Below, piece after piece: positions 6,982 to 16,743 of a stretch of DNA of 64,000 nucleotides. The notes beneath the pieces were generated by a model, which worked only from the letters and a program-made list of their open reading frames with translations, had not been told where the DNA came from and did not search any database. Both the position numbers and the translations under genes were made by a program. The DNA is taken from positions 310,001-374,000 of the forward strand of contig CAZFRM010000001.1 of the NCBI GenBank assembly GCA_964521255.1. Direction: 5' to 3'. Origin of the DNA: ZC4RG29 sp964521255. GTDB lineage: Bacteria; Bacteroidota; Bacteroidia; Cytophagales; Cyclobacteriaceae. Numbering within the stretch: position 1 is the first letter of the stretch; every line of letters begins with the position of its first letter.

Positions 6982-9522
6982 CTATTCAAGTCCTTTCTCG
7001 CGCATCTTCACAAACTCTCGCGATCTTCTCACTAAAGCCATGGTAAAACCTGTCATTAAGATGAGGGTACCGATCCACAATATATTGATCATTGGTTTTT
7101 CTACAGCTTTCAAAACCACCCAATCTTTTTGGCGTGAGCTAACACTCAATGTAAATTCATTTTTCTCAGGTTGAATGGATAATAGACCTATCTTCAATCC
7201 AAGCTCTTTGATCTCGTCCGGTATTCGTCCTACCATTTTGTCTTTGATAAGAAAAACAGGTTCTGCAGAATAGATTTGCTTTTCCCCATTAACTTTTATG
7301 CTGGCTTTCACAGCAACATCTTCACTCCCTAAAGTAACTCCAGGTACTTCTGAAATCCGTTCAATGCTTTCTAATACTGCAACATAATCGTTGGCATAAA
7401 ATTCCTGATTCAGGTGAACATCTATTTCTTCCGTGTTCTGCCATTCACTTTTTGCTTCTTCTGCCATGGGAGCAGAGACGTGAGTATAGAGATCTTTCGT
7501 GACCGCACGACTGATATCAGGAGACGCTACAAAGCCACCCATTCTTTCATTTATTTGAATGCGCGGGTATTGAACGAATTCAAGTTTACCATTCCTTCTG
7601 AATTCTATTTCGTAATAAGTATTCTCCGGGTAGATTTCAAATTTCTCATTAGCGGCAAATAATTTTTTTCCTCTAAAAACGATATCATGTTTTGCTATAA
7701 CATTATAAGGATCAGAAGTGGGCATGATGTCATTTTTGTTAACAAAGCCGGACTTATGCCTGGGTTCAACACATTCCCCCCGATATTCAATTTCGTACCC
7801 TGCCATTGTTCGTGGTTCGTTAACAAAGAGAAGAAGATTTTCACGATTGAATTCATCACTGAATTCTTTCGAAATAAGCATACCCGTATTGTTAAGTGAA
7901 ACTACCTTCGAATAGCCTGATGAAGCGAGTATACCAATTAACATAAGTCCTACGCCAATGTGTGCAATTGCTCCCCCGGAAAGACCCGGACTTTTCTTAA
8001 TTAGTGATAACAGAATCTTCGCGTTAGCAACTATTGTAAAAATTCCTGCAAAAGCGAGTACGATATATTTGATGGTATGAACCTTACCAACGGTAATCAT
8101 CACAGCCCACAAGACTAACGCGATTAAAAATGGAGGAAGGAGTTCATCCTTAAGTAGTTTCTTGTCAATTTTTTTCCACCAGAAAAATTGTCCGATGGCT
8201 GATAGTATCCCTAATAAAACGGCAAACCAAAGTTGAAAATTCGAATAAAATAGAATTGCATCTGCTCTCGGTGCGCGGTTGCCAGCTCCTCCAAATAATT
8301 TACTTACGGCGTTGTAAACTGGCTTAGACGTTTCTGCAATCACCTGTAAGCCCATGAGACATAAAATAAGCACACCGATAAATATCCAGAACTCACGCGA
8401 ATAGAGCGACAACTCTTTCTCTGATGTAGGGATTTTTCTCCATCGAACAATGCAGAATGCAAATGCGACAACGAGAAAGAAAAGCATATACACAAGCAAC
8501 TGCCCTGAAAGACCGAGATCTGTAAATGAGTGAACGGATGACTCACCAAGAATACCACTGCGAGTCAGGAAGGTGGAGTAAAGTATGAGAATGAAAGCAG
8601 TGATTACTAAAATAATGGAAGTCTTCAATGCTGTTTCACTGTTCTTGTAGGTAATCATGGTATGAATAGAAGCCACTAACACAAGCCACGGGACATACAC
8701 ACCATTTTCGACAGGGTCCCAATTCCAGTAACCACCGAAGTTTAATGTTTCGTAGGCCCAATAGCCACCCATTAAAATTCCAAGGCCAAGAATGGCGGCA
8801 GCAAAAATTGCCCAAGGCAAAGCAGGCCGTATCCAATCCTGATATTTCTTTAGCCACAATCCCGCGATACAAAATGAAAATGGAATTAGCGTGGCAGCAA
8901 AACCCAGGAATAAAGTAGGCGGATGAATCACCATCCAATAATTCTGCAACAGCGGATTTAATCCATTGCCATCTTTAGGAACAAAATCAGGTTGCATCTT
9001 AAAAATGGGAGCATCCAACATTGTCTCACGAAGGAGAATGAATGGAGAGCTTCCTATTTTAAGTTCAAGGGCTGGAATCACCACACCTAAAATCATGGAA
9101 GCAAGAAAAGCCTGAACGATTGCAAATACCGTCATTACAGGTCCTTCCCAAAAACGATTGGTGTGAATAAGAATAACACCCAGTATTGCCTGCCATATCA
9201 TCCAAAGTAAAAAACTTCCCTCTTGCCCATTCCAGAAAGTTGAAATCAAATAATGTGTGGGAAGTTTACTGTCAGAATAGTTAAAGGCGTAGTGATATTC
9301 AAAATAATGATTTGCAATGATAATAAAGAGAGCAACGGCAATACCCAATACAGATGAAGCGTGCACGTAAAATGCGAAACGTCCATTGATCGTCCACTGT
9401 TTTTTGTGCTCAACATCAGAGACTGTTACTGACTTCAAATATGAATAGAAGGCAACAAGCGATGCGATAAAAGAAAGTATAACAAAAAAGTGACCTAAGT
9501 CACCGATGAAATAATGAACCAT
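6982..9522 (-). CDS. ccmF: Cytochrome c maturation heme lyase CcmF
   Basis: Polytopic inner-membrane protein that attaches heme to apocytochrome c in the system I pathway. It has more than a dozen hydrophobic segments. The tryptophan-rich WWD signature is WNWDPVENGVYVPWLVLVAS, preceded by HPPTLFLGFAATLIPF with a conserved histidine. A large periplasmic domain follows near residues 570-800 (EPRTMAGYEIEYRGE). At 846 residues it is longer than E. coli CcmF (about 650), owing to this C-terminal domain. It lies 43 bases after ccmE in the ccm run. No ccmG or ccmH is in the window. Confidence 0.93.
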   Translation of the reverse strand: MVHYFIGDLGHFFVILSFIASLVAFYSYLKSVTVSDVEHKKQWTINGRFAFYVHASSVLGIAVALFIIIANHYFEYHYAFNYSDSKLPTHYLISTFWNGQEGSFLLWMIWQAILGVILIHTNRFWEGPVMTVFAIVQAFLASMILGVVIPALELKIGSSPFILLRETMLDAPIFKMQPDFVPKDGNGLNPLLQNYWMVIHPPTLFLGFAATLIPFSFCIAGLWLKKYQDWIRPALPWAIFAAAILGLGILMGGYWAYETLNFGGYWNWDPVENGVYVPWLVLVASIHTMITYKNSETALKTSIILVITAFILILYSTFLTRSGILGESSVHSFTDLGLSGQLLVYMLFFLVVAFAFCIVRWRKIPTSEKELSLYSREFWIFIGVLILCLMGLQVIAETSKPVYNAVSKLFGGAGNRAPRADAILFYSNFQLWFAVLLGILSAIGQFFWWKKIDKKLLKDELLPPFLIALVLWAVMITVGKVHTIKYIVLAFAGIFTIVANAKILLSLIKKSPGLSGGAIAHIGVGLMLIGILASSGYSKVVSLNNTGMLISKEFSDEFNRENLLLFVNEPRTMAGYEIEYRGECVEPRHKSGFVNKNDIMPTSDPYNVIAKHDIVFRGKKLFAANEKFEIYPENTYYEIEFRRNGKLEFVQYPRIQINERMGGFVASPDISRAVTKDLYTHVSAPMAEEAKSEWQNTEEIDVHLNQEFYANDYVAVLESIERISEVPGVTLGSEDVAVKASIKVNGEKQIYSAEPVFLIKDKMVGRIPDEIKELGLKIGLLSIQPEKNEFTLSVSSRQKDWVVLKAVEKPMINILWIGTLILMTGFTMALVRRSREFVKMREKGLE

Positions 9523-9565
9523 TCTAAAATTCTTTAATGCTTAAGCCGACCACATCAACTTCTTC

Positions 9566-9976
9566 TCAACCTCCGGTCAATTTCTGTTCCTCCTGGTATT
9601 TGGAAGGGCACTTTAGTAAGATCTTATCAGCAATAAATAAATCCCCCTGGTATCTTCCTACTACGACTACTTTTTCTGAGCGGGTAAAGTCAGCGGGCAT
9701 TGGCTGATTATACTGAACGAGTTGCTGCCTGTTCTTATCATCTACCATTGAAAAGGAAAAAGACACTTTATCTTCACCTGTCTTTATACCAACAACATTT
9801 CCTTGTTCATCCTTAGTCAGTTCTCCCACTACATGAATACTGTTTTTATTTCCTGCCAGCGACATTTCATGGGCCTGATCAAATGTGACATACGAACTGG
9901 AATCTCCGGCACTCGTGATTATTATGCCAATCGCTACCGCAATAACAAGAATAATAATGATGTGTGATGTTTTCAT
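9566..9976 (-). CDS. ccmE: Periplasmic heme chaperone CcmE, CXXXY type
   Basis: Carries heme from the CcmABCD complex to CcmF. One N-terminal anchor (residues 4-22) precedes an OB-fold domain (VTFDQAHEM, SIHVVGELTKD, EKVVVVGRYQGDLFIADKIL). The heme-binding site is C123-P-S-K-Y127, the CXXXY variant known from some delta-proteobacteria, archaea and other lineages, in place of the HXXXY of E. coli. At 136 residues the length fits. ATG 9976 is chosen because it gives the usual short leader; a TTG-initiated extension of nine residues is possible. Confidence 0.92.
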   Translation of the reverse strand: MKTSHIIIILVIAVAIGIIITSAGDSSSYVTFDQAHEMSLAGNKNSIHVVGELTKDEQGNVVGIKTGEDKVSFSFSMVDDKNRQQLVQYNQPMPADFTRSEKVVVVGRYQGDLFIADKILLKCPSKYQEEQKLTGG

Positions 9977-10071
9977 GCTTCTCCCCAGTTCTCTGATCTT
10001 CAAATTACGCCAAACAGGGTTACAAATTTAGGAAACCCAGGAAGAAACGAGATACAGTCTGGAAAGGTTTA

Positions 10072-10296
10072 TTACCTTTTAACATGAATTTCCTTCTCTA
10101 ATCGCGAAATTTTGCGATCCAGCATGAAGAGGTATGTGATGAGGCCCGTTAAAACGATTAATATGATGGCAAGAATCACATAGATTTTCCCGCTTGATCG
10201 CATTGCATCTGCCATTTCAACCTCTTCCTGAGCGTTAGCCAACTGACTAGTGAGAAATAAAAAAAGGAAAAAAATGAATCGACTATATTTTGCCAT
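10072..10296 (-). CDS. CcmD-like small membrane protein
   Basis: 74 residues. A cleavable-looking leader (RFIFFLFLFLTSQLANAQ) is followed by an acidic linker, one membrane helix (IYVILAIILIVLTGLITYLF) and a basic coiled tail (LDRKISRLEKEIHVKR). That layout and the place right after ccmC match the CcmD-family proteins of Bacteroidota, which help the CcmABC transporter release holo-CcmE. It overlaps the 3' end of ccmC by 14 bases, which indicates coupled translation. The assignment rests on position and topology more than on residue identity. Confidence 0.78.
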   Translation of the reverse strand: MAKYSRFIFFLFLFLTSQLANAQEEVEMADAMRSSGKIYVILAIILIVLTGLITYLFMLDRKISRLEKEIHVKR

Positions 10297-10957
10297 CTTC
10301 CAGTTCAATTAAGTTATTACTTAAGATTCTAGTCCTGATACGGAGTGTTGCTATCCAAAAGCCAATCAAAAACCATCCAATAACAGCCGGATAAAATACC
10401 AGTCTCATTCGCGAATCCAGGTCATAAACGTTAAATCCCGGATTGCCGCCACTTCCCGGGTGCATAGAACTGGTAAGTCGGGGAATGATGAAGATCAATG
10501 GAATCATGGCAGCAAATGCGAAAATGTTATATACCGCGCCTAACCGAGCCTTCTGTTCCTGGTTCTCAAGGGATCCTCTTAAAACAAAGTAGGCAAGATA
10601 TACGAGCAAGCTAATACCCGCGCCTACTTGTTTAGGATCACCATGCCAGGGAGTACCCCATGTATAATTTGCCCATAGCATACCGGTAAGCATTCCTAAA
10701 ATGCCGAAAGCTGTTCCTACATTGGCAAATTCAACCGACTTCAGATCATATTCATAAAGCGGATTTCTCAGGTATCGAATAGCATAATAAACAGAGACCA
10801 TGTAAAGAAAGACCATTCCAAACCACATTGGCACATGGAAGTAGAGTGCCCGCACCGTTTCATTTAAAATGTTAAGTCTGGGAACACTGAATAGTATTCC
10901 ACCAACATGAACATAAATTAAAAGTAATACGCCGGTAATTTTTAACCAGTTTTTCAT
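10283..10957 (-). CDS. ccmC: Heme exporter/heme handling protein CcmC
   Basis: Six-helix membrane protein that presents heme to CcmE. The WWD-type signature reads WGTPWHGDPKQVGAGISLLV, with ALYFHVPMWFGMVFLYM and its conserved histidine upstream and SSMHPGSG, with a second histidine, after it. ATG 10957 (MKNWLKITG) gives 224 residues, in the family range; a TTG further upstream would run back into ccmB. It begins 16 bases after the ccmB stop. Confidence 0.93.
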   Translation of the reverse strand: MKNWLKITGVLLLIYVHVGGILFSVPRLNILNETVRALYFHVPMWFGMVFLYMVSVYYAIRYLRNPLYEYDLKSVEFANVGTAFGILGMLTGMLWANYTWGTPWHGDPKQVGAGISLLVYLAYFVLRGSLENQEQKARLGAVYNIFAFAAMIPLIFIIPRLTSSMHPGSGGNPGFNVYDLDSRMRLVFYPAVIGWFLIGFWIATLRIRTRILSNNLIELEDGKI

Positions 10958-10973
10958 CTCACAGAAGTGTGAT

Positions 10974-11630
10974 TTAACTCCGCCAAATATAAGGGAAGAG
11001 CAGATAAGCAAGGGTTGCTGATATTGAATTTATTGCTAATAGATTCAATATCTCATCATAACTTGAAGAAGGATCAAGACCGTCAAGGGCATTTTTAGTG
11101 ATCTTAATTCCCATAAGCAAAACAGCAATTATAACGGGGAAACTCAGAACGGCCATCAGAACATTGCTATTCCTGGCTTTGGCAGCGATACCCGAGATAA
11201 TACTTAGAGACGTTGCAAATCCTATAGAAGTCAATGTCAGGCCAACGATAAAAACTATATGATTCTGAACAGGATCGTTCATAAAAATTATGAACAAAGA
11301 ATATCCAGCAAATGAAAGAAGCAAACAGAGTATTGAATTGTAAATTGTTTTCGACAGGATTATCGCTTGTGGGCTGGCTACTGAATAGAGGTAGATAAAT
11401 ATACCCTGTTTCTCTCCAATAAAACTTTTAGCAACACTGTTTACTGCGGAAAATAATATTACCAGCCAAAACAATGCAGACCAGGTTGCTTCATTGATAA
11501 AATTCTGACGCAAACTAAAAGTGAGGTAACAAATGAAAACAAGACTGATAAGATAAAGGCCTATTCCGGAAATTACAGACTTTCGTCTGAGTTCCAGGAT
11601 AAGTTCTTTACGAATCAGGTGAACAATCAA
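10974..11630 (-). CDS. ccmB: Heme exporter membrane subunit CcmB
   Basis: Membrane subunit of the CcmAB ABC transporter. It shows the family opening HLIRKELILELRRKSVISGI, six hydrophobic helices, SVAKSFIGEKQGIFIYLYSV and the central SPQAIILSKTIYN. At 218 residues it is full length. The start is a TTG at 11630, sharing TTGA with the stop codon of the Wzz-like gene, so the two are translationally linked. The ATPase gene ccmA is not next to it, so it must be elsewhere in the genome. Confidence 0.9.
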   Translation of the reverse strand: MIVHLIRKELILELRRKSVISGIGLYLISLVFICYLTFSLRQNFINEATWSALFWLVILFSAVNSVAKSFIGEKQGIFIYLYSVASPQAIILSKTIYNSILCLLLSFAGYSLFIIFMNDPVQNHIVFIVGLTLTSIGFATSLSIISGIAAKARNSNVLMAVLSFPVIIAVLLMGIKITKNALDGLDPSSSYDEILNLLAINSISATLAYLLFPYIWRS

Positions 11631-12664
11631 ATTGCCTCAGCTTGTTTTTTTGAGAAGGTTGCCAGATACTTATCAAATCTCCAGAGCCCGATAATTAAAT
11701 ATCCTGCTGCCCAGGCAATCAGAAAAGATATAGCCAGAATCTTTGGAAGGCTTGCGCTATCCGGTTCTTTAAACGTTGTAAAGCCATCCACTACTTCAAA
11801 GTCGGGCTGGACATAAAGTTTCTCATTTACTTCCAGTAACTCTTTATGTAAATCCAGGTCTTCAGAATAAATTGCTATTGGATCAGTCAGGTATCTGTCC
11901 GAGAGTATTACATTGTTCGATCCTTCCCTGTTTTGACGAGCCATGCTTTGAAAATTCTGGTAAAGAACCTGCTTTAAACTATCAAGCTTATTGGACTCCT
12001 GTGTCAGCTTAAGCTTCCTGTTCTGTAAATTTTGTTTATTGATCTCTACTCTCCTTTTGATATACTCATTGCTGGCAAAGTAATTGACAATGGCGGACTC
12101 AAGATTTTTAACAATATCAGGGTTATAGATCAAAACATCAATTTGAAAAGCACGCCTGTTTTCAACTTCAACTTTCTTAAGTATCTTTTCAATGAGATCT
12201 TTTTTTTCTGAGGTCAGCGAATTCAATTGTTCTTTCAATACTTCAATTTCCACTAAGTCCTTTTCCAACACGAATGATTTGTGATTAAAACGCCTGATGT
12301 TTTTAGCCAGGAGGTTATCAATTTTCAATTCTGCCGCAAGCCCTTCCCGGTCCTTCTCCTCGCAAAGGAGATTTAATTTTTCAATTGCATTTTGCATAGT
12401 GCGGCTGTTCAGATAATCGCAACTGATGATCATGGATGACTTATAAAATTTCTTACTTAAAAACTGATAGTAAGAAGCCCCGATTACAAGACCGGAAAGA
12501 ATAATGACTAAAAAGAAAACACGATTCTTAAAGAAGATATTACGAAGTCCGGCAATGGCTTTGATAACACCCATGCCAAAATTCCTGAAGCCTCTTCCTA
12601 TCCACCGGAACAATTGCGTTATGTCTATCTCGTCAGAAGTCTGGACGGGCTTGGTCTCATTCAT
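11627..12664 (-). CDS. Wzz-like chain-length/export co-polymerase, first gene of the ccm run
   Basis: Two membrane helices bracket a large periplasmic part: VFFLVIILSGLVIGASYYQF near residue 50 and ILAISFLIAWAAGYLIIGLW near 315. The middle (about 150-250) is heptad-rich and predicted coiled coil (LTSEKKDLIEKILKKVEVEN, NKQNLQNRKLKLTQESNKLD). This topology is that of Wzz/polysaccharide co-polymerases, which set O-antigen or capsule chain length. A proline-rich motif typical of Wzz is not obvious near the second helix. It diverges from the polysaccharide cluster yet is fused by a TTGA overlap to ccmB. Confidence 0.75.
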   Translation of the reverse strand: MNETKPVQTSDEIDITQLFRWIGRGFRNFGMGVIKAIAGLRNIFFKNRVFFLVIILSGLVIGASYYQFLSKKFYKSSMIISCDYLNSRTMQNAIEKLNLLCEEKDREGLAAELKIDNLLAKNIRRFNHKSFVLEKDLVEIEVLKEQLNSLTSEKKDLIEKILKKVEVENRRAFQIDVLIYNPDIVKNLESAIVNYFASNEYIKRRVEINKQNLQNRKLKLTQESNKLDSLKQVLYQNFQSMARQNREGSNNVILSDRYLTDPIAIYSEDLDLHKELLEVNEKLYVQPDFEVVDGFTTFKEPDSASLPKILAISFLIAWAAGYLIIGLWRFDKYLATFSKKQAEAI

Positions 12665-12684
12665 AGAATTTTTATGTTGGAGGG

Positions 12685-12692
12685 CAAATGTA
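12685..12692 (-). promoter_or_regulatory. -7 box for the wzz-like/ccm run
   Basis: On the minus strand TACATTTG, a TAnnTTTG match ending 20 bases before the ATG at 12664. With the box at 12715-12722 on the other strand it forms a compact divergent promoter region, so chain-length control/cytochrome maturation and the polysaccharide cluster start from the same 80 bases. Confidence 0.5.
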
Positions 12693-12714
12693 AATAGAAT
12701 CCTGAAGAAATCGA

Positions 12715-12722
12715 TACTTTTG
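12715..12722 (+). promoter_or_regulatory. -7 box for the polysaccharide cluster
   Basis: TACTTTTG matches TAnnTTTG and ends 22 bases before the ATG at 12745. A clear -33 TTTG is lacking at the usual distance. It is the first likely promoter of the 29-kb cluster. Confidence 0.5.
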
Positions 12723-12744
12723 CACCTTGATTAAAACTTAAGAA

Positions 12745-13761
12745 ATGAAAGGATATATTCTTGTAACAGGCGCCGCCGGATTCATTGGTTTCCATCTATC
12801 CAGAAGGCTATGTGAACAAGGTTATTCAGTTGTCGGTATTGATAATCTGAATGACTATTATGATAAGAACCTCAAGCTGGCAAGACTTGAAATTTTAAAG
12901 AGAGAACCCCTTTTCAGCTTCACTCCAATAGATTTGACTTCACAACAGGGGCTGAAAGATTTATTCGAAAAATATACCTTTGAGACCGTTATCAATTTGG
13001 CTGCCCAGGCGGGTGTTCGTTATTCCCTAATCAATCCCCATGCATATCTTGAGAGTAATCTTCATGGGTTTCTAAACATCCTGGAAGCTTGCCGTCATAA
13101 CAAAATCAGACACTTGATTTATGCGTCGTCAAGCTCCGTGTACGGGGCTAATAAAAAGATGCCTTTTTCAGTTCATCATAATGTTGACCATCCCATCTCT
13201 CTATATGCAGCCTCCAAAAAATCGAACGAGCTAATGGCACATACTTATTCCGTGCTATATAACCTACCAACCACTGGTCTACGCTTTTTTACGGTTTACG
13301 GACCCTATGGCCGTCCGGATATGGCCCTGTTTATTTTTACCAAGGCAATCATCGAAGGAAAGCCAATCGATGTTTATAACAATGGTAAAATGAAGCGGGA
13401 TTTTACCTATGTGGATGACATCGTTGAGTCTATAGTACGTTTGGTTTCAAAAATTCCCAAACCAAATAGTGAGTGGGATGGAATGAATCCGGATCCGGCA
13501 ACAAGTTTTGCTCCTTACAAAATATTTAATATTGGTAATAACAAACCGGTCGAGCTACTCCGGTTCATTGAGATGATTGAGGAGAAACTAGGAAAGAAAG
13601 CAATCATGAACTTTCTTCCTATCCAGGAAGGAGATGTTCCTGAAACCTATGCTGATATAGATGATTTAATGAAAGAAGTAGACTTTAAACCTTCTACACC
13701 AATTGATGTTGGTGTTGCAAGATTCATGGATTGGTATAAAGAGTATTATAAATTAAAATAA
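12745..13761 (+). CDS. UDP-glucuronate 4-epimerase-like NAD-dependent epimerase
   Basis: Extended short-chain dehydrogenase that inverts C4 of a nucleotide sugar, probably UDP-glucuronate to UDP-galacturonate. It has the NAD-binding [20 protein letters not shown], the catalytic YAASKKSNE (YxxxK) with SSSSVYG before it, and the GAE-subfamily [16 protein letters not shown] and [17 protein letters not shown]. The C-terminus [18 protein letters not shown] is typical. At 338 residues it is full length. It opens the cluster and is 10 bases from the sugar dehydrogenase gene; the precise substrate is inferred. Confidence 0.88.
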   Translation: MKGYILVTGAAGFIGFHLSRRLCEQGYSVVGIDNLNDYYDKNLKLARLEILKREPLFSFTPIDLTSQQGLKDLFEKYTFETVINLAAQAGVRYSLINPHAYLESNLHGFLNILEACRHNKIRHLIYASSSSVYGANKKMPFSVHHNVDHPISLYAASKKSNELMAHTYSVLYNLPTTGLRFFTVYGPYGRPDMALFIFTKAIIEGKPIDVYNNGKMKRDFTYVDDIVESIVRLVSKIPKPNSEWDGMNPDPATSFAPYKIFNIGNNKPVELLRFIEMIEEKLGKKAIMNFLPIQEGDVPETYADIDDLMKEVDFKPSTPIDVGVARFMDWYKEYYKLK

Positions 13762-13771
13762 ATTAAACTAC

Positions 13772-15022
13772 ATGGATAAAATTGGAATAATAGGCCTTGG
13801 ATACGTTGGTCTTCCTTTGGCTGTAGAATTCGGCAAGATAATGGATGTTCTTGGTTTCGACATCAACAAGGAACGAATTGAAGAACTGGAAAAAGGTTAT
13901 GATAGAACTGGTGAAGTAGATGAGAAAGAATTAAGCTCATCTTCCAAATTAAAATTTTCTCATTCTACTGCCGATCTCAAAGATGTAAACTACTTTATTG
14001 TAACAGTACCCACTCCTGTAGACGAATATAAAAAGCCTGATTTAAGGCCTCTTGAAAATGCAAGTAAAACAGTAGGCAGTGTCTTAAAGAAAGGAGATAT
14101 AGTAATCTTTGAATCGACCGTGTATCCTGGTTGTACAGAAGAAGATTGTGTTCCTGTCCTGGAAAAAATAAGTGGTTTAAAATTCAACGTTGATTTTTTT
14201 TGTGGCTATTCTCCAGAGCGAATTAACCCTGGAGATAAACTTCATCGTGTAACCACCATTAAAAAAGTTACGAGCGGAAGCACGCCAGAGGTTGCAGAAA
14301 AAGTTGATCAACTATACAAAAAAATAATTCAAGCTGGCACCCATAAGGCTTCATCAATAAAAGTGGCAGAGGCGGCAAAAGTGATTGAAAATTCACAGCG
14401 CGATGTAAACATAGCTTTCGTCAATGAACTTGCTTTAATTTTTGAAAGAATGGGCATTGACACACACGAGGTTCTTGAAGCAGCCGGTACGAAATGGAAT
14501 TTTCTTCCTTTTAAGCCTGGGTTGGTGGGTGGCCATTGTATTGGGGTAGATCCATACTATCTCACACATAAAGCTGAAGGGCTCGGTTATCGCTCTGAAG
14601 TAATTCTTTCAGGGAGGAGAATTAATGATAATATGGGAATTCATATAGCAAACACAGTTATAAAATTACTGGCGAAAAATGATCTGCCCATTAACAAAGC
14701 AAAAATCCTGATCCTGGGAATTACATTCAAAGAAAATTGTCCTGATATAAGGAACAGTCGTGTGATTGATGTGATCCAGGAATTGAAAAGTTACGGTTCT
14801 CTGGTTGATGTATATGATCCCCAGGCTGATCCGGATGAGGTAAACCATGAGTATGGAATAACCTTAATTGACAAACCTGTCACAAAATATCAAGCCATCG
14901 TTTTGGCAGTTAGTCATGATGAGTTTAAGCATTTGAATTGGAGTTCACTTCGCGATAAAAATACGGTTGTTTATGATGTAAAAGGAGTTCTTGAAAAATC
15001 ATTGGTAACTGCCCGTCTTTGA
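13772..15022 (+). CDS. UDP-N-acetyl-hexosamine 6-dehydrogenase (WbpA/WbpO/TviB type)
   Basis: NAD-dependent oxidation of the C6 hydroxyl of UDP-GlcNAc or UDP-GalNAc to the uronic acid. The N-terminal Rossmann domain is [18 protein letters not shown], the central helix [20 protein letters not shown], and the active-site cysteine lies in [20 protein letters not shown]. The C-terminal domain carries [17 protein letters not shown]. At 416 residues it matches TviB/WbpO. With the next three genes it forms the WbpA-E-D-B set for UDP-diacetamido-dideoxy-glucuronate, so UDP-GlcNAc is the likely substrate. Confidence 0.9.
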   Translation: MDKIGIIGLGYVGLPLAVEFGKIMDVLGFDINKERIEELEKGYDRTGEVDEKELSSSSKLKFSHSTADLKDVNYFIVTVPTPVDEYKKPDLRPLENASKTVGSVLKKGDIVIFESTVYPGCTEEDCVPVLEKISGLKFNVDFFCGYSPERINPGDKLHRVTTIKKVTSGSTPEVAEKVDQLYKKIIQAGTHKASSIKVAEAAKVIENSQRDVNIAFVNELALIFERMGIDTHEVLEAAGTKWNFLPFKPGLVGGHCIGVDPYYLTHKAEGLGYRSEVILSGRRINDNMGIHIANTVIKLLAKNDLPINKAKILILGITFKENCPDIRNSRVIDVIQELKSYGSLVDVYDPQADPDEVNHEYGITLIDKPVTKYQAIVLAVSHDEFKHLNWSSLRDKNTVVYDVKGVLEKSLVTARL

Positions 15023-15024
15023 TT

Positions 15025-16158
15025 ATGGAAAAAATAAAAATGGTTGACTTGCAAAATCAATATGCAAAGATCAAAACAGAAATTGATGCAGCGATTCAGA
15101 GTGTACTTACTTCAACCGCTTTTATCCAGGGACCACAAGTAAATGATTTCGCCAAGGCACTAGCAAAATATAATTCAGTTAATCATGTCGTTCCCTGTGC
15201 AAACGGAACCGATGCGCTGCAAATCGCCTTAATGGCTTTAGACCTCGTGCCTGGTGATGAGGTAATCCTCCCTGTTCATACTTATGTGGCAACAGCAGAA
15301 GTTATTGCTTTGCTTCGTCTTACACCAGTATTTATTGATGTGGATGAAAGGACGTTTAACTTGGATGTAACTCAGCTTGAACAAACAATAACTTCAAAGA
15401 CGAAAGCTATTGTGCCCGTCCACCTTTATGGACAATGTGCTGATATGGAGCCAATCTTACAGATCGCTAATAAGCATAACTTGTTCGTGGTTGAAGACGC
15501 CGCACAAGGTATCGGCGCTGACTACACTTTTTCAGATGGACGTAAAATGAAAGCAGGAACTATGGGTACCATTGGTTGTACTTCTTTCTTTCCATCTAAG
15601 AATTTAGGATGTTTTGGCGATGGTGGTGCTCTTTTAACCAATGATGCGTCCTTAGCGGAAAAGATAAAGATGATCGCTAATCATGGACAAAAAATAAAAT
15701 ATCATCATGATCTAATTGGTGTTAACAGCAGGCTTGACACTCTGCAGGCTGCAATTTTGAATGTTAAACTTAAACACCTTGATGAATACTCTGCAAATCG
15801 AAATATCGTGGCTGGTCATTACGATCGCGCCTTAAAAGATATCAGCGAACTTGTTATTCCCTACAGTAGTTCTTATTCATCACATGTCTTTAATCAATAT
15901 ACACTCAAGCTAACTGATGGTGATAGAAATGCATTTAAAAAGCATCTCGAAAGCAAAGATATTCCCACGATGATATACTATCCTGTTCCACTTCATTTGC
16001 AAAAAGCCTTTCGTCAATCCCGATTTAGTGAGGGATCTTTCCCGGTAACAGAACGATTATCAAAAAATGTAATCTCATTACCTATTCATACGGAGATGAC
16101 AAACGATCAGATTGAGTACATTTGCGCCACTATTAGCAATTATTTTTGCACGAAATAA
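15025..16158 (+). CDS. DegT/DnrJ/EryC1 aminotransferase, WbpE-like
   Basis: PLP-dependent aminotransferase, likely acting at C3 of UDP-2-acetamido-3-keto-glucuronate with glutamate as donor. The opening KIKMVDLQNQYAKIKTEIDA, the substrate loop CANGTDALQIALMALDLVPG, the cofactor lysine in FFPSKNLGCFGDGGALL and the NSRLDTLQAAIL motif all fit the family. ATG 15025 is preferred; a TTG at 15019 overlaps the previous stop. At 377 residues it is full length. Position between the 6-dehydrogenase and a WbpD-like acetyltransferase gives the role. Confidence 0.88.
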   Translation: MEKIKMVDLQNQYAKIKTEIDAAIQSVLTSTAFIQGPQVNDFAKALAKYNSVNHVVPCANGTDALQIALMALDLVPGDEVILPVHTYVATAEVIALLRLTPVFIDVDERTFNLDVTQLEQTITSKTKAIVPVHLYGQCADMEPILQIANKHNLFVVEDAAQGIGADYTFSDGRKMKAGTMGTIGCTSFFPSKNLGCFGDGGALLTNDASLAEKIKMIANHGQKIKYHHDLIGVNSRLDTLQAAILNVKLKHLDEYSANRNIVAGHYDRALKDISELVIPYSSSYSSHVFNQYTLKLTDGDRNAFKKHLESKDIPTMIYYPVPLHLQKAFRQSRFSEGSFPVTERLSKNVISLPIHTEMTNDQIEYICATISNYFCTK

Positions 16159-16740
16159 ATGGAGCAAGAAAAAGGATACACTGCCCACCCTACAGCTGTA
16201 ATTGATGATGGCTGTGAAATCGGTACAGGAACAAAAATCTGGCACTTCTCTCACATTATGTCCAATTGCAAAATTGGAAACAATTGTAATATAGGCCAGA
16301 ACGTTGTGGTTTCGCCGGAGGTTGTACTCGGTAAAAATGTCAAAGTTCAAAATAACGTTTCCATATACACCGGTGTCATTTGTGAAGATGATGTTTTTCT
16401 TGGCCCGTCGATGGTATTTACAAATGTTATTAATCCAAGAAGTGCTGTTAATAGAAAGAATCAATATGCTAAAACCCTTGTAAAAAGAGGGGCTTCCATT
16501 GGCGCTAACGCTACCATTGTTTGTGGAAATGATATTGGCAAATATGCTTTTATTGGAGCAGGAGCTGTGGTAACAAAAAGTGTAGCTGATTATGCCCTGG
16601 TGATTGGAAACCCGGCCCGGCAAACGGGCTGGATGAGTGAGTATGGGCATAAGCTTACTTTTGATAAAGGAGAAACTGCAGTGTGCCCGGAGAGTGGAGA
16701 AAAATATAAACTGGAAAACGGTAAAGTTTCAAAATTATAA
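16159..16740 (+). CDS. WbpD-like UDP-amino-sugar 3-N-acetyltransferase
   Basis: Left-handed beta-helix acyltransferase built from hexapeptide repeats ([67 protein letters not shown]). These trimers acetylate the 3-amino group of UDP-diamino-glucuronate. The family motif [17 protein letters not shown] ends the helix. At 193 residues it matches WbpD/WlbB. The start codon follows the previous stop directly, and the next gene begins four bases after this one ends. Confidence 0.9.
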   Translation: MEQEKGYTAHPTAVIDDGCEIGTGTKIWHFSHIMSNCKIGNNCNIGQNVVVSPEVVLGKNVKVQNNVSIYTGVICEDDVFLGPSMVFTNVINPRSAVNRKNQYAKTLVKRGASIGANATIVCGNDIGKYAFIGAGAVVTKSVADYALVIGNPARQTGWMSEYGHKLTFDKGETAVCPESGEKYKLENGKVSKL

Positions 16741-16743
16741 TCA

